Of a stretch of 64,000 nucleotides of DNA, positions 57,481 through 64,000 are shown in pieces (position 1 is the stretch's first letter; each line of letters starts with the position of its first letter). The notes beneath the pieces were generated by a model, which did no database searches, was not told where the DNA came from, and saw only the letters and a list, made by a program, of their open reading frames with translations. Made by a program: the position numbers and the translations under genes. The stretch is taken from assembly GCA_013339895.1 (NCBI GenBank), contig JABACO010000006.1, positions 9,554,531-9,618,530 on the forward strand, read 5' to 3'. Origin of the DNA: Ephydatia muelleri (Eukaryota; Porifera; Demospongiae; Spongillida; Spongillidae).

Positions 57481-58185
57481 TTATTTGAAGTAGTACTTCT
57501 GTACAAAAGAGGAAAAGTCTCCTGCAGTGTATGTTGGATTGTAGTTATAGATGAAGGAATTATACTCTTCAGTTTTACTTGCAAAGAAGTGACTGCTTTT
57601 ACGAGCTGTTAAGAGGGAAGAAAAGAAATAGGTGGATACAAAAGTTAAAGACTTGATACTGTATACCTCTGAAATTAGAATATTGATTAGTTATATCAAT
57701 CAGTGCAAATTATTAATCCATCCACAAGATAGCAATTATGTATACTGCATAATGAGGTTTCTATCAGTATGAGCACCGTATATCAAAATACCTTCCTGTA
57801 CAAAGAAATCTGCAATGGTCTGACTGATGATAACTGCATGGTCTGAATGTGGTATATGCTCTTTTATGGTCCACTCAAAGTTGTTCTTCTCTGGATGCCA
57901 CTGTACTCCATAGAACGGGTAATCAAAAGCTGAATATGAGGGAGATAACTAAATAGATCTATCCCAAACTGAACCAAAACATTATTCTGATTGCACAAAT
58001 TGTGGCCAAATACTGAAATTTAACACATTGTAGTACTATTCTTACAATGGTAACAATCTGATAAGTATGGAATAGAATTACTAAACAATACCTTCAATGG
58101 TAGAGACAAATTCAGTTTTCTTCCTGTCATAGTTTGTGGAGAGCACATCATAAAATTTCTTCAATTTCAAGTTTGATTTCATGGT
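57481..58185 (-). CDS. GGH: Gamma-glutamyl hydrolase, last three exons
   Basis: GGH removes poly-gamma-glutamate from folates, in lysosomes or secreted. Exon n-2 (58,185-58,092) encodes TMKSNLKLKKFYDVLSTN and KKTEFVSTIE. Exon n-1 (57,929-57,792) encodes AFDYPFYGVQWHPEKNNFEW and HSDHAVIISQTIADFFVQE; the histidine in QWHPEK is the catalytic histidine of this class I amidotransferase-like fold. The last exon (57,605-57,481) encodes ARKSSHFFASKTEEYNSF, then YTAGDFSSFVQKYYFK and TAA. All junctions are phase 1 with GT-AG sites and no stops. The exons with the nucleophile cysteine were not found; they lie upstream of 58,185, perhaps beyond the window. AATAAA sits about 180 bp after the stop. Confidence 0.93.
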
Positions 58186-59358
58186 CTGATGTTAGTCAAT
58201 ATTAAGCATTCATTGTTATTTTATTGTAAACAATAACAGTGTATATTAACAGTCATACAAGTAAACTTGCAAGCCAAGCTTTAAAGGTTTACAATTGCAA
58301 ATCATAAAATTACAAATTGGAGAGAACTACAAAACATTCATGCACAAGTACAGTGTTTCCCATAGTGGTCATGCAAATCCAAGTATCGATTTGTTAAGAA
58401 ATATAGCGGTATCGATCTTGTCGATGTGCTACATGTTGGGGCGATTACATATTTAAAATTATAACAAAACAATTGATGCAATTTTACCGACATTAAAATA
58501 GCATGCTGTTCTGTGCTTTAGCTCTGGCTTACACACATGTGAGTGCTAATTGATTGGGCAGACAAGGTTAGCCTGTTGTCCAAATGTCTGTTACAATCAT
58601 ACGACTTAGTTCACACTTGTAGCTCTTTATAGTAATCTATTCCAACATATGTTGGAACTTATTTGTCCAGTCTTCTGCCTGTCATCAGTGGTGTTCCTTA
58701 TGTTCTGTTCTGGGTCCACAGCTTTAATGAATATATAAATAATCATTAAGATTTTCTTGCGCCAGATGTCAGGCTGAAATATATTAACTTTGTCACATTC
58801 TCACAAGTCTCAGCCTTCCATTGCCGGACTTCATCAGATGCTTTTAGTTATTCCTTCATGGTAAATTAGTCAAATGGTAAGTGTCAGTTCTGTGGCAGCA
58901 AGCTTGCATGCTGTACACTCCAATGTTATTAGATCTCAGTTTCTACATAAAAATCGTAAACAAAAATGCTATTGCTATGGCCAGAAAGCGACTAAGTTTT
59001 ACACTCCATTTTGGTGTGGCATTTAAACATTGACAAGAATGTGGAAGTTCTATGGCCAGCATCCATTTTTGTGGCACCGTTTACATGTAGAAATCCTATA
59101 TTTGAAGACCAGCTGGAGACCTTTGGGTCCAATGTGGTAACATTAGTATTGAGTGATGGCCACAGGTATTGAAATGACTGTGTGGATCTGTCATGAATAT
59201 TTCAGTCTGCGTTTCATTTTGGTCCAGCCGGACCAAAATTAGCAAACGGAAATGGTTCGGCCAGACTGAAATACATATATCGCGTAATTTGGCTCCACGT
59301 GTCATTTTTTGGTCCCATCCAAGTGTGAAGTGTCCATCGTAGTATATGCTTTACATGT
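58186..59358. other. GGH intron or upstream DNA
   Basis: No coding signal. Contains an imperfect palindrome at about 59,186-59,280: outer TTTCAGTCTG/CAGACTGAAA and inner TTTTGGTCCAGCCGGACCAAAA, possibly a small MITE. Confidence 0.5.
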
Positions 59359-60101
59359 CTACCGACTCTGAGTCAGGAGATGATCTACTTGAGCACGTGT
59401 ATGACTACAAAGTTAATGGGAGGTATCCTGAAGGAAGTACATTGAACAACAAGAGGTCAATAAGAAGGAAAAAGGATAAGATTGTTCTACAAATGGCGTA
59501 GTGTGCATGGAAAAGAAGATGAAGGGACGAATGAGGTAGGTAAAAAAACTAAATTAGTTGATTCCGTGCCTAGTGCACGAATGATCGGCAAGGGTGGTAG
59601 AGCTCTCGGAATATAGGGATTGATGCCCGCATTGGTTTTCTCAGTAGTGTAATGGCTGAATATGTGCCCTGTGTGTGGCAGTTGACTTTATTGAGCATTT
59701 TAATTTGCAAAGCCATGTTGCTGGACACTTCTATCTCCAAACACAGGTTGTAAGGTTGATTAGTGATACATCTAGATCTTCCATGCCTATCATTCGGACC
59801 TTACTTCTGGTTATCTGGGCATCAAGAGAACAATTAAGAGAATCAGAGAACGGTTCACATGGAAAGGGCTTAACAAAGATGTTATTGACAGGAATAAAGA
59901 GATCAATATGTGCATGACATAAATACTTAGGGGTTATAGTTGGAATACTCATTGTAAATATAGGCATCATCCTGTGAAGTTTGTCGACAGTTACAACTAC
60001 TAAACTGCATCCTGTGCCTGTATATACAACATGGTATCATGTAGCCATTGATTTCATTGGGCCAATATCACCAATTTCATTATCAGGAAACAGGTGATAT
60101 T

Positions 60102-60103
<2 letters not shown>

Positions 60104-60136
<33 letters not shown>

Positions 60137-60245
60137 GTGTGTGTGTGTGTTGTGTGTGTGTGTGTGTGTTGTGTGTGTGTGTGTGTGGTGTGTATGTGTG
60201 TGCGGTATGTGTGCATGTGTGTGTGTTTGTGTATGTGTGTGTGAG
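60104..60245. repeat. Long TG-rich microsatellite
   Basis: Interrupted TG repeat of about 140 bp inside the 221-bp gap of the integrase gene. Frames here (60,048-60,450 on either strand) are artefacts of the repeat. Confidence 0.95.
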
Positions 60246-61133
60246 TGCATCACATAGCTGCAGCATTCATGTATTATATAGGCATACTGATATGTTGGTG
60301 CTATCGATTTTTAGATACATTCTTACATTGAGTGATTCTTTCTCAAAATGGGTTGAAGCTGTTGCTACACCCAGCAGAGGCCCATCAAGTAGCAAGTGCA
60401 CTTTACAAGGTTTGTGTAATTCAGTACCATGTACATGTGGGCAACTATAATGCATATTACTGTAAATTTTCATGCCAATGGGATTGCCTCGTGTTTTGAC
60501 TACTGATAATGGTTTAGAATTCAAGAACAAGCTAACATTGAAATGATGTAACTGTTTGCTTATAACACATCCTGTCATGAGTTCAGTTGCTATGCACCAT
60601 TTGAAGTAATGTTTGGATGCAAAGCAGTTTTGTGGATTGATGTCGATTTGAAATCTGTGTCACCTGACAAGTTACTGTAGTAAGCTGAGTTCCTCACCAC
60701 TAAGCACTGAAATGCCCTTTGTACTACAGTACTGCAGTTGAAAATGAACCTGGTCACATGATAGTGTTAACCAGTGAAAGGCAAAATTTTTTGAAAATTG
60801 TCAAAAACAATATCCTTGTTGCACAGGTATAATAAAATTATTTTTTATATGCTCTCTTATTGCTACTAGGGAAAGCAAAAAATGCAATATGATGCCAAGC
60901 ATGCCAGAGCCAACATATTTCAAATTGGCACTGAGGTGCTAAAGAAAGATTTCGTATGAAAAAAGATGGTAACCTGTATATCATAATAGCCAAGTATAGC
61001 AAAGGATTTTATTCATTGAAATCCATTGAAAATCCATTTGACTTCATTAAACGTGTGAATGGTGCTCATATAAAAGTGGACCACCACCGACAGCGAACTA
61101 CACCATCCCTACATCAACAGTCCATTTCGTTCT

Positions 61134-62130
61134 CCCCACCAGCCTCTCCTAAGTCCACCTCTCCACAGCAGCCACTCCACCAGCCTCACCACAGCAGTCC
61201 ACACCACCACCAGCCCCTCCACAGCAGGCCATTCCACTAGCCTCTCCATAGCAGTCCACTCCACTAGCCTCTCCACAGCGGTCCACTCCACCAGCCTCTC
61301 CACAGCAGTCCACTCCACCAGCCTCTTCACATCGGTCCACTCCACCAGCCTCTCCACAGCAGTTCACTCCACCAGCCTCTCCACAGCAGTTCACTCCACC
61401 AGCCTCTCCACAGCAGTCCACTCCATCAGCCTCTCCATAGCAGTCCACTCCACTAGCCTCTCCACAGCAGTTCATTCCACCAGCCTCTCCACAGCAGTTC
61501 ACTCCACCAGCCTCTCCACAGCAGTTCACTCCACCAGCCTCTCCACAGCAGTTCACTCCACTAGCCTCTCCATAGCAGTTCACTCCACCAGCCTTTCCAT
61601 AGCAGTCCACTCCACCAGCCTCTCCATAGCAGTCCACTCCACCAGCCTCTCCATAGCAGTCCACTCCACCAGCCTCTCCATAGCAGTCCACTCCACCTGC
61701 CTCTCCATAGCAGTCCACTCCACCTGCCTCTCCATAGCAGTCCACTCCACCAGCCTCTTCACAGCGGTCCACTCCACCAGCCTCTCCACAGCTGTTCACT
61801 CCACTAGCCTCTCCATAGCAGTCCACTCCAGCCTCTCCATAGCAGTCCACTCCACCAGCCTCTACACAGCAGACCACTCCACCTGCCTCTTCACAACAGT
61901 CCACTCCACCAGCCTCTCCATAGCAGTCTACTCCACCAGCCTCTACACAGCAGCCCACTCCACCAGCCTCTACACAGCAGTCCACTCCACCTGCCTCTTC
62001 ACAACAGTCCACTCCACTAGCCTCTACACAACAGTCCACTCCACTAGCCTCTACACAACAGTCCACTCCACTAGCCTCTACACAGCAGTCCACTCCATCA
62101 GCCTCTCCACAGCAGCAGTCTACTCAACCA
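61134..62130. repeat. 27-bp minisatellite, about 35 copies
   Basis: The unit CCACTCCACCAGCCTCTCCA plus CAGCAGT is repeated with small changes. In one plus frame it encodes the nine-residue unit STPPASPQQ, continuous with the S/P/Q-rich end of the integrase gene (PPASPKSTSPQQP, about 61,138). Many units carry CAG-to-TAG changes (CCATAGCAG) that put stops in that frame. Variants include CACAGC, CATAGC, CACATC and CACAAC. Confidence 0.92.
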
Positions 62131-62155
62131 ATGTATGCACAGCAGTCTACTGTAG

Positions 62156-62480
62156 GTAAGCAGTGTTCATATATAATTATAATTGGTAGGATCATTGTAG
62201 TTGACAGAAATTTCCTTTTTTTTTTTCCTTTCCCAAAAGAACAAGATGATTTCTATAGAAGGTTTGGAGGCATAATCTTTTAATAATGGCCACCTGTGAG
62301 AATAATTGTGGCAATGGCGATTAATTGCACTAGTAGTCCACATGTAATAATTAACATGGGTCGGGATAAATTGCCATTTGTACTTTTTTCCCCCAGAGAG
62401 GGGGTTATAGTAACAAAGTTATTACATCCAGTCGCAACATTTACACCTATGTCACATATTTAGTCCTGAAGATAGAACCC
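62156..62480. other. Non-coding spacer
   Basis: Short AT-rich stretch with a T run at 62,216; nothing recognised. Confidence 0.4.
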
Positions 62481-62489
62481 TGTTTTCCA

Positions 62490-62722
62490 ATTCCAATGCA
62501 GACGCCCTGTCGAGGATTCCAACAACATGAAGTTGTCGAAATTGAGGAGGAAGGAATGTGACGGAGCCAAGTTAACTCTAATCTGCATTGTGCAATTGTT
62601 AGTCTGAGTATGCACCTATCGGTATAAAATAGTATGTATTTTGATTAAAGGGATTCTGGTTCTCGGGTTTTGTCTCAACAACAGAAGAGGGACGTAGTCA
62701 TTGTTGGAGGTTCGCCATAACA
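62490..62722 (+). mobile_element. 3' end of a Ty3 element: RNase H tail, polypurine tract and LTR
   Basis: The plus strand reads NSNADALSRIP (about 62,490), the end of a gypsy RNase H, then VVEIEEEGM, a purine tract (GAGGAGGAAGGAA) and an LTR from TGTGACGGAG (62,557) to CATAACA (62,722), 166 bp. The whole integrase that should lie between RNase H and the LTR is missing, so this is a deletion derivative. No partner LTR is in the window. Confidence 0.7.
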
Positions 62723-63179
62723 GATATACCTGCTTATAATATAAACAGTCCTAACAATTCTCCAACAGCAACATGCACATCATTTTACTTGATGCGTTAA
62801 AGAGCTCAACTGTGCAATTCATGATATGGCATAAATGCTACATCACCTCTACATAACCTTCATGTGTACTTAACAATACAATATCTTATCTATATGTTGT
62901 TATGTGATTTGTACACTGAATTAATTCAATTTAGCTATATAACAATCTCCCTAGTTACAACTCTACATCAATTGACAAAATCTCACATCAACTTTGACTC
63001 CACGTGCATGATTATTCATTGTGATATTCTCCGACTGGATCCATTGAAGAGAATCATTAGAGAAGAAAGATAACAGCCTTGAATTTTGCGGGACTGAAAG
63101 AAATGGTGCTGTTATAATTTTACAAGAATAAAAGTTACATGCACAATTTATGGTACATTATTTCAATCTGTTCTCTTAT
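62723..63179. other. Non-coding stretch
   Basis: AT-rich; no recognised feature. Confidence 0.4.
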
Positions 63180-63330
63180 TCACTCCAATGCTAGAGCCCT
63201 TCTAGCATGATCGAGCCTGGTTGTCTGTACAAATGATATTCGTGTTTGATTTGTTTATAGTATGGTCCATCATGTGTATTATTATTATTAATGCACATTA
63301 AAAATAAATAAATAAATAATGAACTGATGA
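63180..63330 (+). mobile_element. Non-LTR retroelement 3' end, copy 4 (only the tail)
   Basis: NARALLA-stop-SSL (about 63,187) matches the last residues of copy 1 (NARALLARSSSL near 960-995). It is followed by a similar 3' UTR and an AATAAATAAATA tail at 63,300-63,320. It is an extreme 5' truncation, as expected for target-primed reverse transcription. Confidence 0.65.
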
Positions 63331-63399
63331 TCAGGAATCAAAACAACGAAGTTTCTATATGAGAAGGCGCACGGTGTTTACTACCGTAAAGCCAATTTG

Positions 63400-64000
63400 C
63401 TCACCCGAAAGGAAGCATGTCCCTTTCCCAAAATTGATGACAGGCTTGACACAATTAGTGGATCCAGGTGGTTCTCTACTGATGGCACACGCCTGGCTAC
63501 GGCATCTAAGGTTAAACTGTCTACCACCTGCTAAGTACAGCTTCATTGACTTTGGAAGCTGTCCTCAAGAAGTATGCAGATGTCACATGGATCCAACTGC
63601 CTAGCCTCTGTTTTTCCGTCCTCATCCAGTACCATTGGCATTGAGACCAAGAGTGAAAAAGGAGCTGGTGAGACTTTTTGAAGACAAGGTCATTGAGCCT
63701 GTGCAGTTTTCTGAGTGGCAGCACCCATTGTTCCTGTAGTCAAACCAAACGGTTCTGGGAGAATATGTGCTGACTACAAGATGACAGCGAACACGTATGC
63801 AAGGATGGTGGAGGATCCCATACCCTGCATCAAAGACCTGCTGTCTCAGGTAGCCACGAATTCAAAATACTTGATTTGGCAAATACATATTTGCAATTGC
63901 CACTGGAAGACAAGTCAAGGCAGTATCTGACCATCAATACATAAAAAGGCCCACAACAGGCTCCCATTTGGCATAGCATCAGTACCTGGTATCTTGCAGA
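63400..64000 (+). pseudogene. Ty3 pol fragment (protease linker and RT start), related to element B
   Basis: The frames read GGSLLMAHAWLRHLRLNCLP, then FFRPHPVPLALRP-like sequence, VPVVKPNGSGRICADYKMTA (63,726) and LDLANTYLQLPLEDKS (about 63,870), ending LPFGIAS at the window edge. Nearly every block matches element B at 20,060-20,640, so the two are from one family. It has several frame breaks, and it continues past 64,000. Confidence 0.82.

Larger units (their letters stand above)
59359..62155 (+). pseudogene. Gypsy-integrase gene of GIN/Ginger type with intron-like gaps
   Basis: It starts MSTDSESGDDLLEHVYDYKV and KRSIRRKKDKIVLQ at 59,359, the layout of stand-alone gypsy integrases (GIN1-like) rather than of a pol. 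A one-base slip then leads to VVCMEKKMKGRM and a donor-like ATGAG/GTAGGT (59,539). The zinc-finger region reads YHSDLTSGYLGIKRTIKRI and ERFTWKGLNKDV (59,785-59,870; one histidine is Y). The core has YHVAIDFIGP (first D, about 60,035), then a 221-bp GT...AG gap (60,094-60,314), YILTLSDSFSKWVEAVA and LPRVLTTDNGLEF (second D, about 60,480). The catalytic glutamate region is deleted. The C-terminal part resumes at 60,870 (GKQKMQYDAKHARANIFQIG) and runs into an S/P/Q-rich tail and a donor-like TGTAG/GTAAG at 62,155. Either a decayed host gene or Ginger transposon. Confidence 0.65.

Noticed and set aside
60048-60450. Open frames of Cys-Val or Thr-His repeats on both strands
   Set aside because: Products of the TG microsatellite; no conserved sequence apart from the integrase piece read in another frame.
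61149-62093. 314-codon minus-strand open frame made of VDCCGEAGG-like repeats
   Set aside because: It is the antisense of a 27-bp minisatellite; a period divisible by three keeps any stop-free frame open. The biologically sensible coding is on the plus strand.
61134-62130. CRISPR-like repeated array
   Set aside because: Units are directly tandem with no unique spacers, and this is an animal genome.
1-64000. tRNA, rRNA or other structured RNA genes
   Set aside because: Scanned by eye for tRNA arm motifs and rRNA-like blocks; none seen. Short divergent RNAs could be missed.

Overview
This is AT-rich animal DNA. The genes have many short exons with GT-AG splice sites and long introns. Almost everything else is transposon debris: Ty3/gypsy LTR elements, hAT and pogo/Tigger transposons, foldback palindromes, MITEs and pieces of a non-LTR retroelement with a restriction-like endonuclease. 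The mixture (RLE-type LINE ends, TTF-finger hATs, THAP and SWIM/YqaJ-type genes, gypsy-integrase genes) suggests a marine invertebrate such as a sponge or cnidarian. The species cannot be fixed from the sequence.

Two host genes are clear, both on the minus strand. (1) A carotenoid oxygenase of the RPE65/BCO family runs from 41,892 down to 4,232 in at least twelve exons. All twelve join in frame, and the four iron-binding histidines are kept; only the N-terminal exon was not found. Its introns hold most of the window's transposons. (2) The last three exons of gamma-glutamyl hydrolase (GGH) lie at 57,481-58,185. On the plus strand, 59,359-62,155 holds a decayed gypsy-integrase gene of GIN/Ginger type, with intron-like gaps and a C-terminal 27-bp minisatellite.

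Layout: 1-2.06 kb LINE end and hAT fragment; 4.2-11.0 kb oxygenase exons L to G, with a Ty3 integrase relic and a 1.1-kb spacerless palindrome between them; 12.1-24.3 kb a four-level nest (hAT inside a TIR transposon inside Ty3 element B inside Ty3 element A), all in one oxygenase intron; 25.3-25.6 kb exons F and E; 26.7-35.4 kb two decayed Ty3 elements, a solo LTR, a LINE scrap, a Tigger relic and a SWIM-gene scrap, all in the next intron; 35.6-41.9 kb exons D to A; 42.3-49.4 kb palindromes, hAT relics, LINE end and a MITE; 49.76-54.16 kb a TIR-bounded unit with convergent THAP and SWIM-finger genes, the latter split by a second copy of the same hAT; 57.5-58.2 kb GGH; 59.4-64 kb integrase gene, minisatellite, LTR and retroelement fragments.

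The most novel-looking object is the compact THAP/SWIM unit at 49,756-54,160: matched 33-bp terminal inverted repeats, one gene starting just inside each end, and genes meeting 42 bp apart in the middle. The nested insertions, mostly with readable target-site duplications, give a clear relative order of transposition events.
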